Assembly: GCA_026984795.1 (NCBI GenBank)
Contig: JALSRK010000045.1
Coordinates: 62,001-126,000, forward strand
Origin: Solibacteraceae bacterium
GTDB taxonomy: Bacteria; Acidobacteriota; Terriglobia; Bryobacterales; Bryobacteraceae
Direction of reading: 5' to 3'
Length of the DNA: 64,000 bases
Shown piece by piece: positions 1 to 9,267 of this stretch. The position numbers and the translations under genes were made by a program. Below the pieces are notes generated by a model. It saw only the letters and a list, made by a program, of their open reading frames with translations, did no database searches and was not told where the DNA came from. The number at the start of each line of letters is the position of its first letter. Position 1 is the first letter of the stretch.

Positions 1-139
1 GCGGCGGGTGCTGGAAGAGACTTCGCGGGCGGGGCTCAGGGTGGAATACTCGGGCGCGGGCCTTGTGCGGGCGCAGTATCCACCGCCCGGGGCGGTGCTG
101 CCGGCGGGAGAGCCGTTGGTGGTGGAGCTGGCGCGGTAG
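1..139 (+). CDS. ftsI: Penicillin-binding protein FtsI, C-terminal end (partial)
   Basis: Only the last 45 residues are in the window, read from base 2 to a TAG at 137-139. They form the end of a PASTA domain (motif YPPPGAVLPAGEPLVVEL), which is usual at the C-terminus of septal class B penicillin-binding proteins (FtsI/SpoVD type). The next gene is murE, one base downstream, which is the standard dcw order ftsI-murE. The transpeptidase domain lies outside the window, so the call rests on the PASTA tail and the neighbour. Confidence 0.7.
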   Translation, partial: RRVLEETSRAGLRVEYSGAGLVRAQYPPPGAVLPAGEPLVVELAR

Positions 140-1636
140 GTGGCGATGATGACGGTGGCCGACGTTCTCGAAAGGGTGGAGGTTCAGGCTGGACTGGAGC
201 CGGAGGTCGCCGGCCGGCCCGTCACCGGGCTCGAATACGACTCGCGCCGCGTCGAGCCGGGCCATCTCTTCTTCGCCTTCCTGGGCCAGCGCTTCGACGG
301 CCGCCGGTTCGCCCCGGAGGCGCGGAAACGGGGCGCGGTGGCGGTCGTCTGCGAGACGCCGCAGCCGGACTACGACCGAGGTCCGTGGATCCAGGTTCGC
401 CACGGGCGCAAGGCGCTGGCGCTGGCTTCGCGGAACTTCTACCAGCAGGCGGCCGGAGCGGTCGCCGTCACCGGCATCACCGGAACGAACGGCAAGACGA
501 CGACCGCCTATCTGCTCGACTCGGTGCTGCGCGCCGCCGGCTACACCACGGCGATGATCGGCACCATCGAATACGTGCTGGCGGGCCAGCCGCGGCCGGC
601 CGACAACACGACGCCGGAGTCGCTGGACGTCTACCGGATCCTCGACGAACTACAGCGGGCGGGCGGCACCCACGCCGTCATGGAGGTCTCTTCGCACGCG
701 CTGGATCAGGGCCGGGTCTACGGGCTTCCGTTCCATACCGCGGTTTTTACGAATCTGAGCCGGGATCACCTCGACTATCACGGCACGATGGAGGACTACT
801 TCCGGGCCAAATGCCTCCTGTTTCAGCCCGACGGCCGGCCGGCGCCGGCCCACGCCGCTATCAACGCCGACGATGCCTGGGGCGCCAAGATCCCGCTGGC
901 CGAGAGTACGAAGGCGCTGCGGTACGGCTTCAGCGCCGAAGCGGACGTCCGAGCCGCCGGGATCTCGGCCGGATTCGAAGGCGTTCGGTTCCAGCTCGAG
1001 TGCCCCGGCGGAACGTACCGGGTGGAGTCGCCGCTGCTCGGCCGGGTAAACGCTTACAACATCCTGGCCGCGTTCACCGCCGGCCTGACCTACTCCCTGG
1101 AGCCGGAGGCGATCCTCGAGGGCATTCGCACCTGCCGCCGCGTGCCGGGCCGCTTCGAGCGCATCGACGAGGGCCAGCCGTTCCTGGTGATCGTCGATTA
1201 CGCGCACACCGACGACGCCCTCCGCAACGTGCTGGCGGCGGCGCGGGATCTGAATCCGAAGCGCATCCTCACCGTCTTCGGTTGCGGCGGCGACCGCGAC
1301 CGCGCCAAGCGCCCGCTGATGGGCGAGGCGGCGGCGCAAGGTTCGGACTTCGTCGTCGTCACCTCGGACAATCCCCGGTCGGAGGACCCGCTGGCGATCA
1401 TCAACGACGCGCTGGTAGGGCTGCGCCGCTACGACGTGCCGCACCGGACCGAGCCGGACCGGGAAGCGGCCATCCGGCTGGCGCTCGGGGAAGCCCGCGC
1501 CGGGGACCTCGTGTTGATCGCCGGCAAGGGCCACGAGACGTACCAGGTGGTCAAAGACCGGAAGATTCCCTTCGACGACCGCGAAGCCGCCCGCCGCATC
1601 CTGGGCGAATTCGGCTACCGCAAGGAGGCCTCATGA
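140..1636 (+). CDS. murE: UDP-N-acetylmuramoyl-L-alanyl-D-glutamate--2,6-diaminopimelate ligase
   Basis: Cytoplasmic ATP-dependent Mur ligase that adds the third residue to the peptidoglycan stem peptide. The ATP-binding loop GTNGKTTT is at about residues 115-122, the Mur central-domain motif with HLDYHG follows, and DNPRSEDP near residue 413 is the motif of enzymes that select meso-diaminopimelate rather than lysine. At 498 residues the length is normal. The GTG start directly follows the ftsI stop; ATG codons at 146 and 149 are alternatives that change only the first three residues. It overlaps murF by four bases (ATGA), so the two are translationally coupled. Confidence 0.96.
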   Translation: MAMMTVADVLERVEVQAGLEPEVAGRPVTGLEYDSRRVEPGHLFFAFLGQRFDGRRFAPEARKRGAVAVVCETPQPDYDRGPWIQVRHGRKALALASRNFYQQAAGAVAVTGITGTNGKTTTAYLLDSVLRAAGYTTAMIGTIEYVLAGQPRPADNTTPESLDVYRILDELQRAGGTHAVMEVSSHALDQGRVYGLPFHTAVFTNLSRDHLDYHGTMEDYFRAKCLLFQPDGRPAPAHAAINADDAWGAKIPLAESTKALRYGFSAEADVRAAGISAGFEGVRFQLECPGGTYRVESPLLGRVNAYNILAAFTAGLTYSLEPEAILEGIRTCRRVPGRFERIDEGQPFLVIVDYAHTDDALRNVLAAARDLNPKRILTVFGCGGDRDRAKRPLMGEAAAQGSDFVVVTSDNPRSEDPLAIINDALVGLRRYDVPHRTEPDREAAIRLALGEARAGDLVLIAGKGHETYQVVKDRKIPFDDREAARRILGEFGYRKEAS

Positions 1637-3069
1637 AGCTCTCCCTGCGGGAAGCGGCGGCGGCCATGCAAGCGCGGGGCGAGGTTCGCGACCGGCGCGT
1701 CTCCGGCTGGAGCGTGGACACGCGCACGCTCACCGAGGGCGACGTCTTCTTCGCCTTGCGGGGCCCGAACCACGACGGGCACGACTTTGTCGCCGAGGCA
1801 TTCGAGAAAGGGGCGGCGGCGGCGGTTGTCGAGCGCGAGGTAGCCGCGGCCGGGCCGCTGCTGATGGTTTCCGACACGTTGCATTCTCTCCAATCCCTTG
1901 CAGCCTGGGTCCGCCGGCGCTGGCCGGGTACGGTAGTCGCCGTCACGGGCAGCGCCGGCAAGACCACCACCAAGGATGTGATCGCCGCCCTGCTGGCCGC
2001 CAAGCGCCGCACCGGCAAGACCGTGGGCAACTATAACAACCATGTGGGGCTGCCGCTGTCGATCCTGCGGCTGCCCGACGACGCCGAGATCGCCGTGCTC
2101 GAGATCGGCATGAACCATCCGGGTGAGATCAAGGCCCTGGCGCAGATCGCCCGGCCCGAGATCGGCGTTGTCACCAATGTCGGCTATGCCCACATCGAGA
2201 ACTTCGACTCGCTCGAAGGCGTTGCCGCAGCCAAGCGCGAACTAATCGAAGCCCTGCCCGCTGATGGGACGGCGGTGCTCAACGCTGACGATGAGCGGGT
2301 GATCCGTTTCGCCGAGGCCCACCCGGGCCCGGTAGTAACCTTCGGGTTTTCGGAGCGGGCCGGGGTCCGGGCGGTGAACTTCGAGAGCTTCGATGGAGGC
2401 GCCCGCTTCGAGGTGGCCGGGGAAGGGCAGTTCCGCACGGCGCTGTTCGGACGCCACGGAGTGAGCAACATCCTGGCCGGATTCGCCGTGGCGAAGATCT
2501 TCGGGATCCGGCCGGCGGAGCTGCGGGAAGCCGTGGCGGCGCTCGAGCCGGCGCCGATGCGCGGCCGGCGTTTCGACCACCACGGGATCACGATCATCGA
2601 CGATTGCTATAATGCCAATCCGGACGCCGTTCGGGCGATGCTCGAGGCGCTCCGGGACATGCCGGCGCGGCGACGGATTGCCGTGCTCGGCGAAATGTTA
2701 GAGCTTGGTCGCTGGACCGAGACCCTGCACCAGGAGATTGGACGCGTCGTTGCGGCGTGCAGGGTGGATGTGCTCGTGGGAATACGCGGCGCGGCTCGCC
2801 AACTGGCGGACGCAGCCGTAGACGCAGGCCTGGCGGCAGGCGCCGCGTATTTTTTTTCCGAACCCGAGCCGGCGGGCGACGCTTTGGTGGAACTTGCCCG
2901 CCCCGGCGACGTCATCCTGTTTAAAGGGTCCCGCGCAGTTCATGTCGAGCGGGCCCTGGAACGGTTCCTTTCCCGCACCGCTTCCCGGCGAGGTCCGGCG
3001 GGGGATGAGTCCGCCGGCGGCTCGGGAGCTGCGCTGCGGGCCGCGGCGAGGGAAGAGGAGGCAACCTGA
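1633..3069 (+). CDS. murF: UDP-N-acetylmuramoyl-tripeptide--D-alanyl-D-alanine ligase
   Basis: Cytoplasmic Mur ligase that attaches D-Ala-D-Ala and completes the UDP-MurNAc-pentapeptide. The product is 478 residues. It shows the P-loop GSAGKTTTKD, the following GNYNNHVGLPLS, the EIGMNHPGEI motif and the late DDCYNANPDA motif typical of MurF. The frame stays open far upstream, but ATG 1633 is the correct start because it overlaps the murE stop (ATGA) and matches family length. The last 30 residues are Arg/Ala/Gly rich and poorly conserved in character. The stop overlaps mraY by one base (TGATG). Confidence 0.96.
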   Translation: MKLSLREAAAAMQARGEVRDRRVSGWSVDTRTLTEGDVFFALRGPNHDGHDFVAEAFEKGAAAAVVEREVAAAGPLLMVSDTLHSLQSLAAWVRRRWPGTVVAVTGSAGKTTTKDVIAALLAAKRRTGKTVGNYNNHVGLPLSILRLPDDAEIAVLEIGMNHPGEIKALAQIARPEIGVVTNVGYAHIENFDSLEGVAAAKRELIEALPADGTAVLNADDERVIRFAEAHPGPVVTFGFSERAGVRAVNFESFDGGARFEVAGEGQFRTALFGRHGVSNILAGFAVAKIFGIRPAELREAVAALEPAPMRGRRFDHHGITIIDDCYNANPDAVRAMLEALRDMPARRRIAVLGEMLELGRWTETLHQEIGRVVAACRVDVLVGIRGAARQLADAAVDAGLAAGAAYFFSEPEPAGDALVELARPGDVILFKGSRAVHVERALERFLSRTASRRGPAGDESAGGSGAALRAAAREEEAT

Positions 3070-4202
3070 TGTTGTACTGGCTCCTCTACGAGACCCTCCA
3101 GCCGTACTTCGGACCCCTCCGGCTGTTCGGCTACGTCACCTTCCGCACGGCCATGGCCAGCCTGACGGCGCTGTTCCTGGCCATCGTGCTCGGTCCCTGG
3201 CTCATCCGGCGGCTCCGGCGTCTGCAGATCGGCCAATACATCCGCGAGGACGGACCGAAATCGCATCAGAAGAAGGCCGGCACCCCGACGATGGGCGGCG
3301 TGCTGATCATCGTCTCGGTGGTGGTGCCGACGCTGCTGTTCGTCAACCTCCGCAACGTGCAGATCTGGATTGCGCTCTTCGGACTGCTGAGCTTCGGCCT
3401 GATCGGCTTTCACGACGACTACACGAAGATCCGCAAGGCGCGGAACCTCGGCCTGACGGCGCGGACCAAGTTCGGCCTCCAGGTGCTGGCGGCGCTGGTG
3501 ATCGGCGTGCTGCTGTCGATCATGCACTTCAAGGGCATGTACACGACGGCGATGAATGTGCCCTTTTTCAAGCAGTTCAAGCCTGAGCTGCTGCTCGACC
3601 GGTTCTTGGAAAGTGCGGTCACCTACCCGCTGGCCTTCGTCTTCTTCTACGCCTTCCTGGTGCTGGTGATCGTCGGCTCGGCCAACGCGGTGAACCTCAC
3701 CGACGGTCTCGACGGGCTGGCCATCGGGCTGATGGTGATCGCCGCGGGCGCCATGACGGTGCTCTCCTACGTGAGCGGGCACGCCGTCTTCGCCGATTAC
3801 CTGGAACTGTCGCGGGTTCCCGGCGCCCACGAATTGACGATCTTCTGCGGGGCTCTCACCGGCGCTTCGCTGGGCTTCCTCTGGTACAACTGCCACCCGG
3901 CCGAGGTCTTCATGGGCGACGTCGGTTCGCTGGCGCTGGGCGGGGCGCTGGGCACGGTGGCGGTGCTGATCAAGCAGGAGATCCTGCTGATCTTCGTCGG
4001 CGGCGTCTACGTGGTCGAGGCTCTGTCGGTGATGCTCCAGGTGGGAAGCTTCAAGCTGCGCGGAGAGCGGATCTTCAAGATGGCGCCGATCCACCATCAC
4101 TTCGAGGTGATCGGCTGGCCGGAGTCGAAGATCATCATCCGGTTCTGGATCGCCGGGCTGGTGATGGCGCTGTTCGCGCTGACGACGCTGAAGCTGCGAT
4201 GA
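3069..4202 (+). CDS. mraY: Phospho-N-acetylmuramoyl-pentapeptide-transferase
   Basis: Integral membrane enzyme that transfers phospho-MurNAc-pentapeptide to undecaprenyl phosphate, making lipid I. The 377 residues contain about ten hydrophobic segments. Family motifs are present: the acidic DDYTK loop, NAVNLTDGLDGLAIG, and the cytoplasmic HHHFE motif with its invariant histidines near the C-terminus. It sits between murF and murD with 1-base and 4-base overlaps, the usual dcw arrangement. Confidence 0.97.
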   Translation: MLYWLLYETLQPYFGPLRLFGYVTFRTAMASLTALFLAIVLGPWLIRRLRRLQIGQYIREDGPKSHQKKAGTPTMGGVLIIVSVVVPTLLFVNLRNVQIWIALFGLLSFGLIGFHDDYTKIRKARNLGLTARTKFGLQVLAALVIGVLLSIMHFKGMYTTAMNVPFFKQFKPELLLDRFLESAVTYPLAFVFFYAFLVLVIVGSANAVNLTDGLDGLAIGLMVIAAGAMTVLSYVSGHAVFADYLELSRVPGAHELTIFCGALTGASLGFLWYNCHPAEVFMGDVGSLALGGALGTVAVLIKQEILLIFVGGVYVVEALSVMLQVGSFKLRGERIFKMAPIHHHFEVIGWPESKIIIRFWIAGLVMALFALTTLKLR

Positions 4203-5572
4203 GGCCGGAAGAGCTCACAGGATCGCGCGTGGCGGTGGCCGGGCTCGGCCGCTCGGGCCTGGCCGCCGTGGAGCTGCTGGTGCGCCGCGGCGCTCGGGTG
4301 ACAGCCGCCGACGTGAAGCCACTCGAGGAGTTGCCGGAGGCGGCGGCGAAGCTTGAAGCTCTGGGCGTTGCGTTCGAGCGGCAGTCCGCCGAAGTCTTCG
4401 CCCGGGCCGATCTGGTGGTTCTTTCGCCGGGCGTGCCGGTGGACATCCCGGAACTGGAAGAGGCCCGCCGGCGGGGCGTCCGGATCATCGGCGAAGTGGA
4501 GCTGGCGGGCTGGTTCCTCCGAGGGCCGGTGATCGGCATCACGGGCTCGAACGGCAAGACGACGACCACGGCGCTCGTCGGGCATATCCTCGGCGCCTGC
4601 GGCATTCCGGCCCAGGTGGGCGGCAACATCGGCTTCCCGCCGACGGCGATGGTGGAGGCGAGCCGGCCGGAGCAGTGGAACGTGCTCGAGCTTTCGAGCT
4701 TCCAGCTCGAGACGATCGAGACGTTTCGCGCCGAAGTGGCGGCGGTGTTGAACGTCACTCCGGACCACCTGGACCGCCACGGCGCCATGGAGATCTATGC
4801 CGGGGCCAAGCGCCGGCTGCTCGAGACGCAGAGCGCCGGCGACACTGCCATCTTGAACCACGACGACCGCATCTGCCGGGAATTCGCCGCGGCGGTGAAG
4901 GGCTCGGCGCGCTGGTTCTCCTCGGCGGGCCGTCTGGAGAGCGGACTGTGGCTCGAAGACGGCTGGATCGTCGCCGACGGCGAGCGGCTCATCGCCGCCG
5001 CCGACGTGCCGCTGCGGGGGCGGCACAACCTGGAAAACGTCATGGCGGCGGCCGAGGCGGCGCGGGCTGCCGGCGCATCTCTCGGAGCCATCGCCGCGGC
5101 GGTGCGAACGTTCCCCGGCGTGGAGCACCGGCTCGAGTACGTCGCCACGGTGGCCGGGGTGGACTGGTTCAACGACTCGAAGGCGACGAACGTCGATGCG
5201 GCGCTGAAGGCCGCCGGAGCGTTCGCCGGGCCTCTGTGGATCATCCTTGGCGGCAAGGACAAAGGGAGCGACTATCGGCCGCTGCGTGAAGCCTTGCGCG
5301 GCAAGACCCGGGCGGCGTTGCTGATCGGCGCGGCGGCCGACAAGATCGGCGCCGCTCTCGACGGGGCGGTGGAGACGGTCTGCTGCGGCACGCTCGAGGC
5401 GGCGGTGGGAGAGGCCTGGCGGAGGGCGCGGCCGGGCGACACGGTGCTGCTCGCTCCGGCCTGCGCCAGCTTCGATCAATTCGACAGTTTCGAACACCGC
5501 GGCCGCGTCTTCAAAGAACTCGTCGGGAGGCTGGAAGAGAATCCACGCGAGGAGGCGAAGAATTGCGCGTAA
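4199..5572 (+). CDS. murD: UDP-N-acetylmuramoyl-L-alanine--D-glutamate ligase
   Basis: Cytoplasmic Mur ligase adding D-Glu, the second stem residue. The N-terminal Rossmann-like UDP-binding region begins with AGLGRSG, the ATP loop is GSNGKTTTT, the central motif is NVTPDHLDRHG, and the C-terminal domain has FNDSKATN and the GGKDKG loop, all MurD hallmarks. The length of 457 residues is normal. ATG 4199 overlaps the mraY stop (ATGA), and the 3' end overlaps the TTG start of ftsW by ten bases. Confidence 0.96.
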   Translation: MRPEELTGSRVAVAGLGRSGLAAVELLVRRGARVTAADVKPLEELPEAAAKLEALGVAFERQSAEVFARADLVVLSPGVPVDIPELEEARRRGVRIIGEVELAGWFLRGPVIGITGSNGKTTTTALVGHILGACGIPAQVGGNIGFPPTAMVEASRPEQWNVLELSSFQLETIETFRAEVAAVLNVTPDHLDRHGAMEIYAGAKRRLLETQSAGDTAILNHDDRICREFAAAVKGSARWFSSAGRLESGLWLEDGWIVADGERLIAAADVPLRGRHNLENVMAAAEAARAAGASLGAIAAAVRTFPGVEHRLEYVATVAGVDWFNDSKATNVDAALKAAGAFAGPLWIILGGKDKGSDYRPLREALRGKTRAALLIGAAADKIGAALDGAVETVCCGTLEAAVGEAWRRARPGDTVLLAPACASFDQFDSFEHRGRVFKELVGRLEENPREEAKNCA

Positions 5573-6699
5573 GGACCGATTGGACGCTGCTGCTCACGAT
5601 CGTGGGTATGGTCTCGCTCGGATTGGTCTTCGTTTACAGCGCTTCGTCCGTCATTGCCGGGGAACGCTATGGGGAGGAGAGTTACTACTTCCTGGCCCGG
5701 CAAGGCGGCGCCGCGCTGCTGGCGTTCGCGGTGCTGATCGCCTTGGCCAAGCTCGACTACCGGAAGCTGAACTCGATGCACATCGCCTTCGTCTGCCTCG
5801 GCGTCGTGCTGGCGTTGCTCATTCTGGTCTACTTCCTCGATTCGGCGCACCGGTGGCTGCGTCTGGGATTCTTGAACCTCCAGCCGGCGGAGTTCGCCAA
5901 GCCGGCGCTGGTGCTGTTCCTTGCCTACTTCATCACCGAGCGGGCTTCGGACATCAACGGCGTGCACACGGTGGCCCCGGCGACGATGGCCATGTTGTTG
6001 CTCGCCGGGGCGGTGGTGGTGGCCGACTTGGGCAGCGCTGTGGTCTTGATGGGCACCGCGGCGGCCGTCTTCTACGTGGGCGGGCTGGACCGCCGCTATT
6101 TCCGTTTCGCCGCGGTGGTGAGCGTGGTGCTGCTGACTGTGGCGGTCGTCTCGAAGCCGTACCGGCTGAAGCGCGTAGTGGACTTTGCGGATCCGGATTA
6201 CAAACTTGTCCGGTTTCTCGACGTCGGCGGGGCCGTCACCGCGTATCTGCAACGTGCGGCGGTGACCGGCGACACCGGCTACCAGGCCGAGCAGTCGCGC
6301 ATCGCCGTCGGGGCCGGCGGGCTGATCGGCGAGGGGTTGATGGAGGGCCGGCAGAAACTCTTCTACTTGCCGGAAGCGCATACGGACTTCATCTACGCCG
6401 TGGTAGGCGAAGAGCTCGGGCTTTTCGGCACGACGCTGGTCTTGCTGGGCTTTCTCGTCATTCTGTGGCGGGGTTTCCGGCTCTACTGGGTGGCGCTGGA
6501 CGGTTTCGGGCGAAACCTGGCGGTGGGGGTGACGGCGGCCATCCTGCTGCAGGCGTTCATCAACATGAGCGTGGTGCTCGATCTGGCGCCGACCAAAGGG
6601 ATTCCCTTGCCGCTGATCAGCTACGGCGGCAGTTCTCTGTTGAGCACGATGATCCTGCTCGGACTTCTGCTCAGCGTAAGCGAACGGGCGCGATGCTGA
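5563..6699 (+). CDS. ftsW: Peptidoglycan glycosyltransferase FtsW (SEDS family)
   Basis: Polytopic SEDS protein that polymerises lipid II at the septum with FtsI. The 378 residues contain about ten membrane segments, the loop motif EAHTDFIYAVVGEELG and the C-terminal PLISYGGSSLLSTM, both diagnostic. The start is TTG, preceded by a GAGGAGG-type ribosome site about ten bases upstream inside the murD 3' end. Because of position and the septal PBP at the cluster head, FtsW is preferred over RodA. Confidence 0.95.
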   Translation: MRVRTDWTLLLTIVGMVSLGLVFVYSASSVIAGERYGEESYYFLARQGGAALLAFAVLIALAKLDYRKLNSMHIAFVCLGVVLALLILVYFLDSAHRWLRLGFLNLQPAEFAKPALVLFLAYFITERASDINGVHTVAPATMAMLLLAGAVVVADLGSAVVLMGTAAAVFYVGGLDRRYFRFAAVVSVVLLTVAVVSKPYRLKRVVDFADPDYKLVRFLDVGGAVTAYLQRAAVTGDTGYQAEQSRIAVGAGGLIGEGLMEGRQKLFYLPEAHTDFIYAVVGEELGLFGTTLVLLGFLVILWRGFRLYWVALDGFGRNLAVGVTAAILLQAFINMSVVLDLAPTKGIPLPLISYGGSSLLSTMILLGLLLSVSERARC

Positions 6700-7781
6700 A
6701 GCGGCCTCGCGTCTTCTTGATGGCCGGCGGCGGAACCGGCGGTCACGTGATTCCGCTGCTGGCGGTGGCGCGGGCGCTCGAGAAGCGTGGCCACGAAGTC
6801 TTTTTCGTGGGAACGAGACAGGGAATGGAAGCGAAGCTGGTGCCGGCGGAAGGCTTTCCGATCGAGTGGGTCGAGGTCGGCGCGCTGAAGCGCGTCGGCC
6901 TGTGGCGCCGGCTGCGGACATTGGTGGAGCTGCCGGCCGGCGTCGTCCGCTGTCTGGCCCTGTTGCGGCGGCGCGGGACGGATGCGGTCCTGAGTCTGGG
7001 CGGTTACGCCGCGGGTCCGCCGGTGCTGGCCGCCTTGCTGCGGCGGATCCCGGTGGTGGTGATGGAGCCGAACGCGATGCCCGGCTTCACGAACCGGAAA
7101 ATCGCCCGCTGGGTGGCCCGGGCGCTCGTGAGCTTCGAGGAGACGGCAAGATGGTTTCCTCCGGGGCGGTGTGAATTGACCGGCCTGCCCGTGCGCGAGG
7201 AGTTCTTCCGTCTGCCGCCGAAGCCGCCGGGGCCGGAGTTCACCGTGCTGATCACCGGCGGCAGCCGCGGGGCGCAGAGCCTGAACCGCGCGGCGCAAGA
7301 GAGCTGGCCGCTGTTTCGCGGCGCGGAGTTCCCGGTGCGGCTGATCCATCAGGCCGGGGCGGCCCAGGCGGCCGAACTGCACAAGGCCTTCGCCGGGACC
7401 GGGCTGAGGGGAGAAGTCGTGGCGTTCCTCGACGACATGCCCGCGGCCTTCGCCGAGGCGGACCTGGTCGTCTGCCGGTCCGGCGCCGGGGCCGTGGCCG
7501 AACTGGCGGCGGCGGGGAAACCGTCGATCCTGGTTCCGTTTCCCTTCGCCGCCGACGACCACCAGTTGCGCAACGCCCAGGCCCTCGAACGCACCGGAGC
7601 GGCTCGGATCATCCTCGACCGCGAGCTGACCGGGCGGCGGCTCTTCGAGGAGATCGCGGCGCTCCAGCGCGATCGGGAAGAGCTGGTGCGCATGGGTGAG
7701 CGGGCGCGGAAGCTGGCCCGGCCGGACGCGGCCCGGCGGGCAGCGGAGATCCTGGAAGAAGTTGCCGAGGAGGCGGCATGA
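6693..7781 (+). CDS. murG: UDP-N-acetylglucosamine--lipid I GlcNAc transferase
   Basis: Peripheral inner-membrane glycosyltransferase (GT28) that turns lipid I into lipid II. The 362 residues start with the glycine-rich loop GGGTGGHVIP, carry a second loop GGSRGAQSLN, and have the UDP-GlcNAc site CRSGAGAVAELAAAGKP followed by PFPFAADDHQ. ATG 6693 overlaps the ftsW stop (TGA at 6697-6699) and gives the standard N-terminus. The same frame is open far upstream, but that is antiphase read-through of ftsW. Confidence 0.95.
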   Translation: MLKRPRVFLMAGGGTGGHVIPLLAVARALEKRGHEVFFVGTRQGMEAKLVPAEGFPIEWVEVGALKRVGLWRRLRTLVELPAGVVRCLALLRRRGTDAVLSLGGYAAGPPVLAALLRRIPVVVMEPNAMPGFTNRKIARWVARALVSFEETARWFPPGRCELTGLPVREEFFRLPPKPPGPEFTVLITGGSRGAQSLNRAAQESWPLFRGAEFPVRLIHQAGAAQAAELHKAFAGTGLRGEVVAFLDDMPAAFAEADLVVCRSGAGAVAELAAAGKPSILVPFPFAADDHQLRNAQALERTGAARIILDRELTGRRLFEEIAALQRDREELVRMGERARKLARPDAARRAAEILEEVAEEAA

Positions 7782-7847
7782 GCGGGCGGCGGACGCGCGG
7801 AAAGAGGGACGGCGCGGGAGCGGCTTGCAGAAAAGTGCGCAAACTCG

Positions 7848-7876
7848 TTGACAGGCGTCCGGCGGTCCGAAACAAT
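7848..7876 (+). promoter_or_regulatory. Candidate promoter inside the dcw cluster, upstream of murC
   Basis: A perfect TTGACA at 7848-7853 is followed 17 bases later by AACAAT at 7871-7876 (four of six matches to TATAAT). The predicted transcription start, near 7883, is only about five bases before the murC ATG, and murC has no Shine-Dalgarno sequence. The stretch is locally A-rich in a GC-rich cluster. Confidence 0.45.
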
Positions 7877-7887
7877 ATGAAATAAAA

Positions 7888-9267
7888 ATGTTTTTGCGTC
7901 CCCAGCATCTGCATTTCGTCGGCATCGGCGGCATCGGTATGAGCGGCCTGGCCGAGGTGCTGCTGAATCTGGGGTACGAGATCTCCGGCAGCGACCTGCG
8001 GCTTAGCCCGGTCACCGAGCGCCTGCAGAAGCTGGGGGCGAAGATCTGGGAGGGCCACGACGCCGCCCACGTGGACGACGCCAAGGTGGTCGTGGTTTCC
8101 TCGGCCGTTTCCGAGGACAATCCGGAGGTGCAGGAGGCGCGCCGCCGCCAGATCCCGGTGATTCCCCGGGGCGAGCTGCTGGCCGAGCTGATGCGCCTGA
8201 AGTACGGGATCGCGGTGGCCGGCAGCCACGGCAAGACGACGACGGCGTCGATGCTGGCCACGGTGCTCAGCTCGGCCGGACTGGATCCGACGGTGGTCGT
8301 GGGCGGCCGGGTGAGCACGATGGGCGGCTCGAACGCCCGCGTAGGGCAGAGCGACCTGCTGGTAGTGGAATCCGACGAGAGCGACGGATCGTTCTTGAAG
8401 TTGGCGCCGATTCTGGCGGTCATCACCAGCATCGACCGGGAGCACCTGGACCACTACCGGGACCTGGATCACGTGCTGGAGGCGTTTCTGGACTTCGCCA
8501 ACCGCGTGCCGTTCTACGGCGCGGCGGTGGTCTGTCTCGACGACGAGAACGTGCAGCGCATCCTGCCGCGCATCAGCCGGCGCACGGTCACATATGGTAC
8601 GAGCGCCCAGGCCGGCCTCGTGGTCTCCGGCATCCGGCCGGAGCGCTTCGCTTCGGTATTCCGCCTGCGCCGGCGGGGCGAGGAACTGGGCGAGTTCCGG
8701 CTGAACATCCCGGGCGAGCACAACGTGCTGAACGCGGCGGCGGCCCTGGCGGTGGCTTTCGAGCTCGGGGTGGATCCGGACAAAGCCAGGGAAGGGCTGG
8801 CGCGGTTCCAGGGGGTGGACCGGCGCTTCCAGAAGCGCGGCGAAGCGGCGGGCGTGACGGTCGTAGACGACTACGGCCACCATCCCACCGAGATCCGGGC
8901 GACGCTGGAGACAGCCAGGCAGTGCGGCTACAGCCGCATCCTGGTCCTGTTCCAGCCGCACCGCTACACGCGCACCCACCTGCTGATGGACGACTTCGCC
9001 CGCTCGTTCCACCAGGCCGACGCGGTCTTCCTCACCGATATCTACGCTGCTTCGGAAAAGCCCATCGAAGGCGTGACCGCTGCGGCGCTGGCCGAGCGCA
9101 TCCGCGACCACGGTCACCGGGCGGTTTCCTACGAAGGTTCGCTGGAGGAGGCGGCGAGAGCGGTTGCGGAGGCGGCGCAGCCTGGGGATTTGATCCTGAC
9201 GCTAGGCGCGGGCAGCGTGTCGCAGGCGGGCGGGATGATACTCGAGCGTTTGGGGAGGAAGGCGTAG
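7888..9267 (+). CDS. murC: UDP-N-acetylmuramate--L-alanine ligase
   Basis: First Mur ligase of the pathway, adding L-Ala to UDP-MurNAc in the cytoplasm. The N-terminal nucleotide-binding loop GIGGIGMSG is at residues 12-20, the P-loop GSHGKTTT at 112-119, and the MurC-type late motifs [10 protein letters not shown] and FQPHRYTRT are present. At 459 residues the length is normal. The start is fixed by the conserved N-terminus although no ribosome site is visible; a promoter-like element lies just upstream. Usual neighbours murB and ddl are missing: ftsQ starts at the base after the stop codon. Confidence 0.95.
   Translation: MFLRPQHLHFVGIGGIGMSGLAEVLLNLGYEISGSDLRLSPVTERLQKLGAKIWEGHDAAHVDDAKVVVVSSAVSEDNPEVQEARRRQIPVIPRGELLAELMRLKYGIAVAGSHGKTTTASMLATVLSSAGLDPTVVVGGRVSTMGGSNARVGQSDLLVVESDESDGSFLKLAPILAVITSIDREHLDHYRDLDHVLEAFLDFANRVPFYGAAVVCLDDENVQRILPRISRRTVTYGTSAQAGLVVSGIRPERFASVFRLRRRGEELGEFRLNIPGEHNVLNAAAALAVAFELGVDPDKAREGLARFQGVDRRFQKRGEAAGVTVVDDYGHHPTEIRATLETARQCGYSRILVLFQPHRYTRTHLLMDDFARSFHQADAVFLTDIYAASEKPIEGVTAAALAERIRDHGHRAVSYEGSLEEAARAVAEAAQPGDLILTLGAGSVSQAGGMILERLGRKA

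Noticed and set aside
385-1632. Long open frame through murE, in phase with murF
   Set aside because: It is the +2 phase of a GC-rich gene; the product is Arg/Gly/Pro-rich low-complexity sequence and murF has its own ATG with murE overlap.
5476-6921. Long antisense open frame under ftsW
   Set aside because: Composition (His, Arg, Gln rich) is that of a mirror frame of a GC-rich membrane gene; many such frames lie opposite real genes here.
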